Below are positions 1-9,822 of a DNA stretch of 64,000 nt, piece after piece. Both the position numbers and the translations under genes were made by a program. The notes under the pieces were generated by a model, which saw only the letters and a list, made by a program, of their open reading frames with translations, was not told where the DNA came from and did not search any database. The DNA lies in contig JAFXOV010000021.1 in the NCBI GenBank assembly GCA_017528425.1, positions 41,709-105,708 on the forward strand, written 5' to 3'. Source of the DNA: Elusimicrobiota bacterium (GTDB lineage: Bacteria; Elusimicrobiota; Endomicrobiia; Endomicrobiales; Endomicrobiaceae). Positions within the stretch are counted from its first letter, which is position 1, and the number at the start of each line of letters is the position of its first letter.

Positions 1-3000
1 ATCAATTAATTTGGAATAACTGCTATCATCCATTTCTATATCTGTAGAAAGCAGTTCCAAAAATAGCATTGCAGAAGCTATATCTGTTACTCTAAAGTTT
101 TTTTCTTTTAAAAAATTTAAAGTATCCTTATTAATTTCATTAAGTGAACGAATTGTTGATGATAATTCATTGTCATAATATCCACTTGCATTTAAAAGAG
201 GCTCTATATTTTTTGCCAAATATTTAACTGTTTCTTCATCAAAATCTTTCGTTAAAGGGAGAAGTTTTCTTGCTAATTTTTTCCTCATACTCCAACTAAC
301 CATTTCTCCGCCGGAAAATTCACTAACAAAAATATCTCCGTATTTATATCCGGAAATTATAGATTTTGCACGCATTTTTTTTATATTCTTTAGAGAAAAA
401 CTACGTCTCTTTAAGAAATCCATTTCATCTATCTCGCCTTTCAAGTATTTTTTCAAATTATTTATTATATACCTGTTTGTTTTTTTTGCGGTAAAAGCTC
501 CCTGTAACATGTATCCAATTTCTCTACCTGAAAAATCTTCATTTTCAATATCAATATTTTCTTCTTTTACAAATTCATCCAAGATTTTACATATTTTATA
601 TATTCTATTAACCAAATCCTTATCATCTTCTAAAATGTTGATATCTGAATCTGCAAACCAAAGATCTCCAAAGGAAAATTTTGCAGATCCGTTGGTACGA
701 AACCACTTCATCAATATTCTTGCTCTATCTATATTTTCTTGAAGCTGATTAATATTTATTTTCTCTTCAAAATAAGGTTTAAATATACTTATTGCAATAT
801 TAGGACGCATTCCATTAGTTATGAAATAATATAAATCATTGTGAATAAAATTTATATCCAAATCTCTTTTAGATACTTTTTTGAGTTCCATCAATACTTT
901 AAGGTAATCTCTAAGATAATATTTATGAATATTTGATAATTGTTCTTTTATATCATCGGATAACTTTCCGGTTAATTTTTCTATTTCTTCTATTACTTTA
1001 TCAATATCCTCATAGTCAATTTCTATGTTCTGCGTTTGTTGAGCCATATATTGTTCTTGAGATGATAATACTGTTGATATTGTTTCCGGTAATTTATCAC
1101 TTGAAAAATATTTATCAGAAATTGTTTTCTTTCCTATATCCAAAAAATCATATGCCCCAACAACAAATTCAACAGAATCGGCAATAACTTTTTTCATCTT
1201 TTCAAGTTCACTTTTACTGTATTTTTTAAAGTATTCCATTGCTCTAAGTTCATCGACATCTTTAGTCATAATATCATAAATTACCAATATTTCTCGTTTT
1301 GTTATCGCATTTCCTTGTGCCGTTATTGCATTATCATTTATTTTGTTCTGCATCGCCATTATATCCTTGGGGAAGAACATTAAATTTCTCGGCAAAAAGA
1401 AATAAACTTTTTTCCCTGTTCGATTACAATCCAACAAAACTTCGGGAATGTATTCTTCAGGTACATAGCCATTGGCAGATTTAGATTTTCCGGAATCAAA
1501 AAGAAGTTTTCTGGCACCATCAAACCAATCACATAAATTCATTCCATATTCAGAATCAATAAAAGCTCTTAAGAAATCATATCTTTCTTCTGTCTTTCCA
1601 TCCGGCATTGTTTTACTGAAAAAAGAATCATCTTGTATTGTTTGTATAACTGAACGTAACCCAAAAACATACCCATTATATCTATTAAAACGTTTATCTT
1701 CATTATCATATTTTTTTCTTGTTACATTTGCTTTTCTTCCCTCTGTCCATGCATCATATACAGTTTTGTATTTCACCAAATTGCTAAATTGTTCAAGCTT
1801 GCTATATTCTTCACTCGTTTTGTATTCTTCGTATTCTTTTTTATATGCATCATACCACTCAGTAACTTTATTGTATATATCCGTAAAACTTATAAGACCG
1901 CAAAAAACGTTAAGATATTCATACCCTTCACTTGCCTTATATTCTTCATACCATTTATCCAAATTATTTTTTTCAGTTCTTTCTTCGGGATTTAAAAACG
2001 TTTTACTCATCAACTCATGAAGTCTTTGAAGATTTTCATACTCTTTACTTTCCTTGTATTTCTCGTACCATTCTATTTCTTTATCATTAAAATGAGATTT
2101 ATCCATAAGTTCATCAAGAAGTTCAAGTTTATCGTATAGTTCTTTTTTATTATATTCTCCATACCACAACATAGCCGTATGTAATAAAGATGCATCATCT
2201 GCTTTCCAAGAATCCCATACTTCTTTTACTTCTTCATCTAAATTCAAAAATTTTAGAATACCTTTTAATTCCGGATACTTTACATATGAAATATCTATAT
2301 CATAAAAATAATGAAGTATATTTGTGACCGTCAATGTTGTTATTATGGCAGGAATTACAACCGCTATTGTGAGTGGATTGATTAAGCTTATTATGGCAGG
2401 TACAATTCCAAAACCTATCCCTATCGATAGAGCCCTTATTCTCCAAACAACAGCTGTTGCAATTTTCCTTTGTAAAGGAGTTTGAGGGCGGTGTGCCGCA
2501 ACAAAATTCGGCATCCAAAAAGCAAATGTTTCAATATTTACACCTATTGCTTTACCTAATCTGGTGTTTTTAAAATTTTCCCCGGCTTTGTCCTTATATA
2601 TCCTTCTTATTATTTCTGTGTTACCAAGTCTGTCCAAGAAAGCTTTTGTTCTATCAAGAAGGAGTTCCATATATATCATATTCCCTTTCTTCGCTAACCA
2701 TCTTTGTACAAGAACAGTGCGTTCATGTTCTTCGTATCTATCAAGATATTCTGTTATCTCCATTTCTTTCGTACCATAAGTAATTTCATCCGAAGAAAGG
2801 TCTAACATCTCAAAAACTTTCTGCCTTAAATTATCAAACAAATTTTCCATCTCTTCATTCGTTACAGCAAAGACAGTATAATTTGCAGAGGCTCTTTCTG
2901 CATTATGAAAATCAGCCAAAGTTAATCCTTTTTCTTTTCGCTCTTCAAATTCGCTTTTGTGTGTCAAAATATATTCTATTAAAGATACTTCCTTGTTACT

Positions 3001-6000
3001 CAATGTTACATTTGAGCTTCCGCTAACAAGATCTGTCGAACTAATTGAAACAGGAGAACTCTTCATATCTATAAATTTGCCTTTCAAACTTTCATAACCG
3101 GCATCAGTTACTATATTAGGAAAAGATGGTTTTAGATTTTCTTCTTCTAATCGTTTTTTCAATTGTTCTATTATATTTATTGAAGAAAAATATGACCAAC
3201 AAGTAGCCAAATCCAATGTTATTTCACTTAAATCCAAATTCACATCTTTTCTCTTTGCATCTACTAAAGCTTCAACTATATCTTCTACCTTTAAATTGTG
3301 TTCACCTGTAGATAAATGTGTTGGTTGTCCATGCCCGGAATACATTGCATACATATTTTTTAATCCGTATCTGGCTTTATTTTCAGGATAAAATCTAATA
3401 GTATCCAACCATCCATTTATGGTAACTTTATCATCAGAATAATCTCCCGTACATTTAAAATAATCTCTTTTAGGATTAATTCCCAACAATTTAAAAATTG
3501 ATTCCCAACCTTCATTAGTACATTCTTCTTCCATACCTAAAAGGCAATAAAAGCCTGTTTCATTCGTTACGGTATTTCGTGATTGTAGTTGTTCTACTCC
3601 TTTATAATATATATCCATCAACATTGGGAGTATTTTATCTATTTGTTGTTCAGTTAAATCAGCAGCCTTATCACCTATTGTGTAATAAAGCAATCTTCCA
3701 ATCTTCATTGCATCTTCATAATCCGTCATTTTGGTTTTTGTTCGTTTATTATCTTGAAAATATTTATTCAACAATATTTTAAAAGTTAAATCATTTGCCT
3801 CTGTAGATATATCATCAATTCTTCTCTCGGAAAGTTCCCTTGCTAACGGCAATAAAATTTTATTAAGATTTTCGTCTGAAACATTCAAGTCTCTTGCAAT
3901 ACGTACAAAAGAGCCTATTATCGCCGATTTATTAACCCTATTACTACTAATAGGTGCTCGTTGAAAAATATCATATAACTCTTCCCATCTTGTTCTAGCC
4001 GGTGTTCTATCCGTCTGTTTTGCTGCTATCTTAGAACTTTTTTTAGCTTTAACTCTCGTTTTCTTACCATCTTTTGTTGTTTCAAATACACTTTCGTCTT
4101 GAGAACTTTCATCATATACGCTCTCTAATTTTACATTTTCTTGTATGGTTAAATTTCCATCCTCATCTATTACCGCAAAAACCCCTCTTTTATCACTTTT
4201 AGTATCAAATATCTCAATCATAACCAGATTTTTGCCATCTTCCGATTTTACATTTGAAATAACATCTCCGTAGTATAAATCATTAAAAGAAACATCTGAT
4301 CTGAATTTTCTAAAAAACTCTGTTACTCTATCCTGCTCTTCTAAAATTTTGCTAAATCCAAAAACCCTCATTCCTTGATCGAACGGCATAACATATAAAT
4401 TTCCATCAACATAAAAAGAAAAGCTATTGTCCGTAGGTTCCAACATCAGATATCCATTTCTTGTCGCTTCATATTCGTCTTGTAAACGACTCATCTCTTT
4501 TTTTTCTACTTTATCTCTGTTTATATGGTGTGTCCACTCATGAACAATAGTTGATAATACTTGTCTGTCAAGATTAAATGTTTCATCTTCATTATAATTA
4601 ACGGGAATTATTATAAAATCTTTTCTCTGTCCGTTAATTTCAACCGTATGCGCACAAGCACTTCCCAAGAAATATTCATCATCAGAATCTGTCTTCATAA
4701 AAATTACTTCAGGAACATTATCATAATCACTGGGCAAATTTAAAAAAGACAATGCTTTACCAATATCACTTCTAAGAAAATCTCTAACTCCTTGAGAACT
4801 TGAAACGGTAAGAGATGTTTCCAAATATTTTTTTGACTCCGGTGCAAACATTGTATTATTTCTTTTAAAACTGTTATAAAGTTGTTCAAAAGCCTCAGGG
4901 GAAGATAAAATTTGTTCCATATTTGGAGTTGAATATTGTATTTCAGTTGAAGCTTGTTCCACTTGAGTTATAGCTTCTTGCGGTGCTATAGATTCTGCCG
5001 TTGAATGTTGTAAATATCCGGGAATAATAGCGGATAACAATAATGTCCCAATTAAAAATATGCCCGCAATTATAAGCCTTATTTTTCCTTGCTTTCCTTT
5101 TTGTTCTTGTTGCGTTGCAGGTGTTTCATCTTGTTTTTTTTCTTCGGGTTGTTCCACACTTGCTTGTTGATCCGCTTGTTTCTGAGAAGCTTGTTCTTCT
5201 GTTATTTCCGTTTGCTCCTTTTCTATCTGTTGTTGTTCCTGTCCTTCAAAACTGAAATATTCTTCCAATAGTTTATCTATTTGTTTTTCATGTTGTCTAT
5301 AAAATTCCGGATTTTTCTTTTGAGGATATATTCTCATAAATTCAGCTATTGACATTGCATACGGTTTACCATCTATTCCTTTAACAACAATATCATATGG
5401 TAATACAGTATCCCTACCTTCGTCCGTATCAATTATAATCATCGAGCCTTCTGCTTTTTTCGACTCTTCTTTTTCCTTCACTTCTCCAAAAGAAACTGTT
5501 ACACTAACTTCTTTTTTTGTAGCATTGAATATTTGTCTTACTCTTTTATCCTCACTTACTTCCGTTCTATAAATTCTTTCAAACTTTTCCCTTTTCATAA
5601 AACTTACAGATCCGGTTGCACTTATAACAAACATAGGATTTACGGAGATATTATCTGTTCTTGCTGAAAGAGTTGAATTATCCGGTTCCACATCATATAT
5701 TCTTATACTAAAGTGGTTATCTTTATCATATTTAGATTTCAAAACATAATATCTGTTACCTTGTTCATCATATTTTTCTTCTCCTTTTTTAACGCCTTCT
5801 AAATATCCGTGATCTTTTGCATATTCTAAATCAAATGCCTGCACATCAACTTCCGCACTTGTTACCGAACCTCTCCAAATTAAATCATCCGCCGTTAATG
5901 CCGGTCTTATAAAATTTTTTATTATTTCAAATATTTTTTTCGCTGCATTTTTCCCTTTTTCTCTTAATTGCTCATTAACCTTTTCTTTCTCAGCTGTCAT

Positions 6001-9000
6001 ATCTACATCCGCATCTTCCATATCAATAACATGAATTCTTAACTTTTCTAAATCATCTCTTCCTTTTACACCTTTTTCAAAGAATATACCCAATAATTCT
6101 TTAACTTCCGGAGATAATTCTTTAGATCTTAATAAATCATATAGTTCTCTTTTTGATGCACTAACTTTACTATCATCAAAAATTACATCAATTACTTCTC
6201 CTTTTTTATTTCTAACAACATCTTTAATTACACCTTCTTCTATTAAATCAACCAAGAATAAAAGATATTCAACTGAATTATTTATCGCTCTTTTTTCTGT
6301 TATTGCAGGAGATTGATTATCTCGTGCCAATATTCTGCTATTTATTAAAAATATCTCATTTTTTTCACGATATGCATTTAATAAATCATTTTCTATAGAT
6401 ACTGCTCTACCACCGACAATAATTGCAAAATTCGGAACATTTTTTATTTTTGCAACAGCCTCGGAATAAACTTTCCCGTTTTCGGCAACAAACTTAAATG
6501 CATTCATAAACTCCATTAAATTTGTTCCGTTTTCCAACAAATCCTGTTTATCCATTTTTCCAAGTAAATCTTTTATATCTTCAAATGTTTGCTTATTCGG
6601 AAATTCGTCAGGCTCGACATACTCTAAGTAATCAGTTGCTGTAACATAAACCATTAAAGCATCATACATTTGAGACAAGACTGTTGCTGTAGCATCTATG
6701 CTACCTTTACTTGCTGTCGGGCTCGACAATATACCAAATCTTTCCTTTCCAAGAGTCTTTGATATTTCTTCCATCAAAGGTGCTAATACAGATATTGTTA
6801 TCCTGTCATAATCACCTTGCGGTGCAGAATAACCTACCAAAGAGAAGAACATTTCAACTTTGGCAAATGCTTTTTCTATTTCTCTTCTTACTTGTTCAGA
6901 AGATTTTATTTCCGAAATATTCCACAATTGTTTTAATAAATCTAACTGCTCTTTTAGTTCTTTTTCACTACATTCTTCTAATTCTTTATCATCATATTTA
7001 GATAGTGCTTCTAATATTCGTTTATACTTATCACTCCTGCTTTTTAATAACTGTATATGATGTTCGGATAATTTAGGCAATGCTTTTATTTGATTAATTA
7101 TCTTGCTTTTTATTTCCTGTTCTCTTTTTTGTGCACGTTGTCTTTTGTTCTTTTCTCGTTTTTGTATACGTTGTCTTTTGGATTCTATTTTGTTTTTTGT
7201 TTTTCTCAATGCTCTTCTGATACCTACTGCAGCCTTTTGCACAACTGTACCACTCTCCATCGTACGCATTTCTTCTTCGGCATTTTTTAATATTTCCTTT
7301 ATGGAATCGACTTGCCCATATTTTAAAGCGTCTCTTAATTCATCCAAATCAACAAATTTCGCCAAATCAACACCGACTTTTTCACCACTTATTTTCTCTA
7401 AAAATTTCACAAAATCATTATCATCGGATTCCAAGAATTTGCTCTCTTCAATATTTCTCTTTATATTTCTCATCTGTTCGGATATTTCTTGGGCTGTTTT
7501 TTCTTCTTCAGCCGTTAAACTCATTGTATCTATCTGGGCTACACTATTCGGAAAAAGTTCTTTTGCTATATCAACACCGAAAGCCATAACTGCAGCTTTT
7601 ACTCTAATTTCTTCGGAATATGCGGAAAACGGTAACGTTGCCAATGTTTGGAAAGAAATTTTACTTTGTTCTTTTGCTATTTCATAATATGTTTCTTCTG
7701 CGAGTTTTACTCCGTCTGTAACATTCGGAGTTATAACGATATAACTTACTCCGTGATTTTTTAATATCTCTGTTACCGTTTGAGAATGGAAACCTCCGGT
7801 TATTACAACATCTACTTCTTTTACACCTTTCATATTGTCTATTATTTTGTTTACTTCACCTTTGGCTTCCACTTCGTTTTCAAGTTTACCCAACACACTT
7901 TCTTTCGTAAACATATTGTCGGTAAAATATATGTTTCTGTCGGTATTTATTTTATAGAATTTATCAGCTTCGGCTATATATTCATCCAACATGCTTAATA
8001 CTTTATTATCTACGTACTTATTCCATAATTGTCTAAATGTATCTATATTTTCTTTATAATATTCATAGTCGCTTGCCGTAATTTTACTGCTTACATAATC
8101 TCTTAAATATCTTTCAAAATTTGTTAAAAAAACGACTTCCATTTGTACTTTCGTTTCGGAAAATTTCGTATTTATTTCTTCAGTCAATCTTTTTTCTTCG
8201 TCTATTAATTCCAACGGATTTATTTTTTGACTGAATTCTATATAACCGAAATAGTTATCCAAATTAGGGAAATTTACCGTTAAATCCAATCCCAATTCTC
8301 TGCTTATTCTTACGATATATCCGTACAATTTATCTATCTTTGAAAAATTTTCTGTATTATCAACCAACATTTGGTATGCGGAATTTGCTAAATTTTCTCT
8401 CAACAACAAAATTAAGTTTTGTAATTCGTTGGTTATTTTCGAATAATCTAAAGTTTTCTGCATTTCCAAAAGAGACATATAAGTAAATGTGTTTTCGTAT
8501 TTACTTAAATCTATTCCCAATTTATCTATATGTTTGGATAACAAAGCATAATATTTCTGAGGTGTTATTGTTCCTTCTCTGTAATTTTTTGAAAGTTCTT
8601 CTAATTTATACTGCCTTTTTGTGTAATATTGTTTTTTTACTTCGGCCAAAGATTCGCTAATTGCATTTAATATTACATTTATCTTTTCTTGATTTTCTAC
8701 TATCTCACCGAATCTCTTTAAATTTTCCAAGTACGGAATTTTTTCTTCCAATCCGCTTATTATTTCCGTCTTCCCGCTTACTAAGCTGTAATATTCCGCA
8801 CCTGTCAATCTTCCCGTATCCAACATCTTTTTCAAAATTTCAACTTTCTTGGATGGTTCTATTCTGTCACTTATCCATTTCGTACTTAGTTGTCCGTATA
8901 CACCTTCCAAATAAACATTTTTTACTCCGAAACTTTTATCGAATATTTCTATTATGTTACTGATGTTTTCTTGAACTTTCGGATGGCAATGCAAATCTTG

Positions 9001-9219
9001 TATGTTTATTATTACTCTGTCGGTTCCTGCATAATGTGCACTTGTTATTTGACCATAGTTATAGGGCAACATGAAATCTTTAAATATTTGTTTATATTTT
9101 ATTGTGGCCTCTTCGTTTGTCATGGCATTGGCAACCGTAGGCGCAACAACAAAAGACCAAACCAAACAAATTGTAGTTATGATACTTATAAACTTTTTAA
9201 ATTTCATTAAAATTTTCAT
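1..9219 (-). CDS. Giant exported multidomain protein (5' part, runs off window)
   Basis: Open frame of at least 3,073 codons from the ATG at 9219 (GGAGG 6 nt upstream) to the left edge, so the C-terminus is missing. I checked that motifs across its length share one frame. Seen in order: signal peptide (residues 1-32, cleavage near ANA); NIQDLHCH (72-79) and TGGFHSQ (474-480), bracketing a helical region that resembles ChaN/TraB-type domains; a Lys/Arg-rich charged stretch near 690; a Gln/Glu-rich linker; a TM helix (about 1379-1401); HEWTH (1560-1564) with Glu at 1582/1584, gluzincin-like; SGHG (His1963) and LATC (Cys2007), a spacing and context like clan CD cysteine peptidases; a hydrophobic hairpin (about 2262-2300); WYxxYK repeats (2352-2478). 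It forms an operon with the small membrane protein upstream. Function unknown; the protease and ChaN-like assignments are motif-based inferences. Confidence 0.9.
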   Translation of the reverse strand, partial: MKILMKFKKFISIITTICLVWSFVVAPTVANAMTNEEATIKYKQIFKDFMLPYNYGQITSAHYAGTDRVIINIQDLHCHPKVQENISNIIEIFDKSFGVKNVYLEGVYGQLSTKWISDRIEPSKKVEILKKMLDTGRLTGAEYYSLVSGKTEIISGLEEKIPYLENLKRFGEIVENQEKINVILNAISESLAEVKKQYYTKRQYKLEELSKNYREGTITPQKYYALLSKHIDKLGIDLSKYENTFTYMSLLEMQKTLDYSKITNELQNLILLLRENLANSAYQMLVDNTENFSKIDKLYGYIVRISRELGLDLTVNFPNLDNYFGYIEFSQKINPLELIDEEKRLTEEINTKFSETKVQMEVVFLTNFERYLRDYVSSKITASDYEYYKENIDTFRQLWNKYVDNKVLSMLDEYIAEADKFYKINTDRNIYFTDNMFTKESVLGKLENEVEAKGEVNKIIDNMKGVKEVDVVITGGFHSQTVTEILKNHGVSYIVITPNVTDGVKLAEETYYEIAKEQSKISFQTLATLPFSAYSEEIRVKAAVMAFGVDIAKELFPNSVAQIDTMSLTAEEEKTAQEISEQMRNIKRNIEESKFLESDDNDFVKFLEKISGEKVGVDLAKFVDLDELRDALKYGQVDSIKEILKNAEEEMRTMESGTVVQKAAVGIRRALRKTKNKIESKRQRIQKREKNKRQRAQKREQEIKSKIINQIKALPKLSEHHIQLLKSRSDKYKRILEALSKYDDKELEECSEKELKEQLDLLKQLWNISEIKSSEQVRREIEKAFAKVEMFFSLVGYSAPQGDYDRITISVLAPLMEEISKTLGKERFGILSSPTASKGSIDATATVLSQMYDALMVYVTATDYLEYVEPDEFPNKQTFEDIKDLLGKMDKQDLLENGTNLMEFMNAFKFVAENGKVYSEAVAKIKNVPNFAIIVGGRAVSIENDLLNAYREKNEIFLINSRILARDNQSPAITEKRAINNSVEYLLFLVDLIEEGVIKDVVRNKKGEVIDVIFDDSKVSASKRELYDLLRSKELSPEVKELLGIFFEKGVKGRDDLEKLRIHVIDMEDADVDMTAEKEKVNEQLREKGKNAAKKIFEIIKNFIRPALTADDLIWRGSVTSAEVDVQAFDLEYAKDHGYLEGVKKGEEKYDEQGNRYYVLKSKYDKDNHFSIRIYDVEPDNSTLSARTDNISVNPMFVISATGSVSFMKREKFERIYRTEVSEDKRVRQIFNATKKEVSVTVSFGEVKEKEESKKAEGSMIIIDTDEGRDTVLPYDIVVKGIDGKPYAMSIAEFMRIYPQKKNPEFYRQHEKQIDKLLEEYFSFEGQEQQQIEKEQTEITEEQASQKQADQQASVEQPEEKKQDETPATQQEQKGKQGKIRLIIAGIFLIGTLLLSAIIPGYLQHSTAESIAPQEAITQVEQASTEIQYSTPNMEQILSSPEAFEQLYNSFKRNNTMFAPESKKYLETSLTVSSSQGVRDFLRSDIGKALSFLNLPSDYDNVPEVIFMKTDSDDEYFLGSACAHTVEINGQRKDFIIIPVNYNEDETFNLDRQVLSTIVHEWTHHINRDKVEKKEMSRLQDEYEATRNGYLMLEPTDNSFSFYVDGNLYVMPFDQGMRVFGFSKILEEQDRVTEFFRKFRSDVSFNDLYYGDVISNVKSEDGKNLVMIEIFDTKSDKRGVFAVIDEDGNLTIQENVKLESVYDESSQDESVFETTKDGKKTRVKAKKSSKIAAKQTDRTPARTRWEELYDIFQRAPISSNRVNKSAIIGSFVRIARDLNVSDENLNKILLPLARELSERRIDDISTEANDLTFKILLNKYFQDNKRTKTKMTDYEDAMKIGRLLYYTIGDKAADLTEQQIDKILPMLMDIYYKGVEQLQSRNTVTNETGFYCLLGMEEECTNEGWESIFKLLGINPKRDYFKCTGDYSDDKVTINGWLDTIRFYPENKARYGLKNMYAMYSGHGQPTHLSTGEHNLKVEDIVEALVDAKRKDVNLDLSEITLDLATCWSYFSSINIIEQLKKRLEEENLKPSFPNIVTDAGYESLKGKFIDMKSSPVSISSTDLVSGSSNVTLSNKEVSLIEYILTHKSEFEERKEKGLTLADFHNAERASANYTVFAVTNEEMENLFDNLRQKVFEMLDLSSDEITYGTKEMEITEYLDRYEEHERTVLVQRWLAKKGNMIYMELLLDRTKAFLDRLGNTEIIRRIYKDKAGENFKNTRLGKAIGVNIETFAFWMPNFVAAHRPQTPLQRKIATAVVWRIRALSIGIGFGIVPAIISLINPLTIAVVIPAIITTLTVTNILHYFYDIDISYVKYPELKGILKFLNLDEEVKEVWDSWKADDASLLHTAMLWYGEYNKKELYDKLELLDELMDKSHFNDKEIEWYEKYKESKEYENLQRLHELMSKTFLNPEERTEKNNLDKWYEEYKASEGYEYLNVFCGLISFTDIYNKVTEWYDAYKKEYEEYKTSEEYSKLEQFSNLVKYKTVYDAWTEGRKANVTRKKYDNEDKRFNRYNGYVFGLRSVIQTIQDDSFFSKTMPDGKTEERYDFLRAFIDSEYGMNLCDWFDGARKLLFDSGKSKSANGYVPEEYIPEVLLDCNRTGKKVYFFLPRNLMFFPKDIMAMQNKINDNAITAQGNAITKREILVIYDIMTKDVDELRAMEYFKKYSKSELEKMKKVIADSVEFVVGAYDFLDIGKKTISDKYFSSDKLPETISTVLSSQEQYMAQQTQNIEIDYEDIDKVIEEIEKLTGKLSDDIKEQLSNIHKYYLRDYLKVLMELKKVSKRDLDINFIHNDLYYFITNGMRPNIAISIFKPYFEEKININQLQENIDRARILMKWFRTNGSAKFSFGDLWFADSDINILEDDKDLVNRIYKICKILDEFVKEENIDIENEDFSGREIGYMLQGAFTAKKTNRYIINNLKKYLKGEIDEMDFLKRRSFSLKNIKKMRAKSIISGYKYGDIFVSEFSGGEMVSWSMRKKLARKLLPLTKDFDEETVKYLAKNIEPLLNASGYYDNELSSTIRSLNEINKDTLNFLKEKNFRVTDIASAMLFLELLSTDIEMDDSSYSKLID
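1783..2166 (-). repeat. WYxxYKxSxEY repeats inside the giant protein
   Basis: Residues about 2352-2478 of the giant protein hold four degenerate copies of a 30-40 residue unit. Each has a WY(G/E/D)xY core, then K-rich residues, an xEYxxL segment and a hydrophobic LM/LI/LV end: WYGEYNKKELY, WYEKYKESKEY, WYEEYKASEGY and WYDAYKKEYEEY. The spacing suggests a charged, mostly helical solenoid or coiled stalk directly after the membrane hairpin. The function is unknown. Confidence 0.75.
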
Positions 9220-9251
9220 ATTGCCTCCAATAAAAAAAGCTTGTATTGTTT

Positions 9252-9752
9252 TTATACAATACAAGCCCTTTCTATATACATTTTATTATAATCAACTGAT
9301 ATAGATCTCGGTAAAACATTAAATAATATTTTGGTTAATAACAGCAGAAAGACACTTAATAACCAAAATGGTATTTTCAACGGATATTCTATTACCTTGC
9401 TCAAATAATTTGTTATGAATAAAATATCGTTGTTAACATTGTTAAAATTAAGGCCGGAACTTAATATAGTTTTATACACTATCGATGGAATCAGGAATTC
9501 GGTTATTTTATTAAAATCTTTTTTATCGGTATCTTTCTTACTGTTTTGTTGTTTGTTCCCGTTCATCTTTTGTGAAAGCATATTTGCTAATATATCATCG
9601 GAAAAAGTTTTCACGGCAAAAAAATGTTCAACTATGCTCGACTTAACAAGATTAGAACATTTGATGTTTGTTATAGTCAAAGACATAAAATTGAACATCA
9701 AAAAAAGCATAACAAAAAGAGAGAATGCTTTATTTTTTAAAGACACTTTCAT
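9252..9752 (-). CDS. Small two-helix membrane protein upstream of the giant gene
   Basis: A 166-residue protein with no family I recognise. Residues 9-30 form a hydrophobic signal or anchor, residues 127-147 form a second TM helix, and a Lys/Asn/Gln-rich stretch lies near 64-80. It ends 32 nt before the giant gene start, so the two are probably co-transcribed and may work together. The start has no Shine-Dalgarno; instead a good sigma70 promoter ends 6 nt before the ATG, which suggests a leaderless transcript. It could be an assembly or anchoring partner of the giant protein, but nothing in the sequence proves this. Confidence 0.7.
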   Translation of the reverse strand: MKVSLKNKAFSLFVMLFLMFNFMSLTITNIKCSNLVKSSIVEHFFAVKTFSDDILANMLSQKMNGNKQQNSKKDTDKKDFNKITEFLIPSIVYKTILSSGLNFNNVNNDILFITNYLSKVIEYPLKIPFWLLSVFLLLLTKILFNVLPRSISVDYNKMYIERACIV

Positions 9753-9758
9753 ATGATA

Positions 9759-9787
9759 ATTATAGTCTATATTATTTGATTTTTCAA
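9759..9787 (-). promoter_or_regulatory. Sigma70-type promoter, apparently leaderless
   Basis: Reading the minus strand: TTGAAA at 9787-9782, 17-nt spacer, TATAAT at 9764-9759, then 6 nt to the ATG at 9752. Transcription would start at or next to the start codon. It drives the small membrane protein and presumably the giant gene. Confidence 0.65.
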
Positions 9788-9822
9788 TAAAAAGATGTAA
9801 AAAAATTGTAAATTGTTTTTGT

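Noticed and set aside
2300..2518. Cys-rich 72-residue minus-strand ORF inside the giant gene
   Set aside because: It is an alternative frame of the membrane-hairpin coding region. It has no ribosome-binding site, and the main frame explains the sequence.
509..8963. Plus-strand ORFs rich in Phe, Leu and Ser across the giant gene
   Set aside because: They are antisense shadows of an AT-rich minus-strand gene, with low-complexity translations and no ribosome-binding sites or family motifs.
9415..9756. 113-residue plus-strand ORF opposite the small membrane protein
   Set aside because: It starts at an internal ATG with no ribosome-binding site and lies wholly opposite a gene that has a promoter and TM segments.
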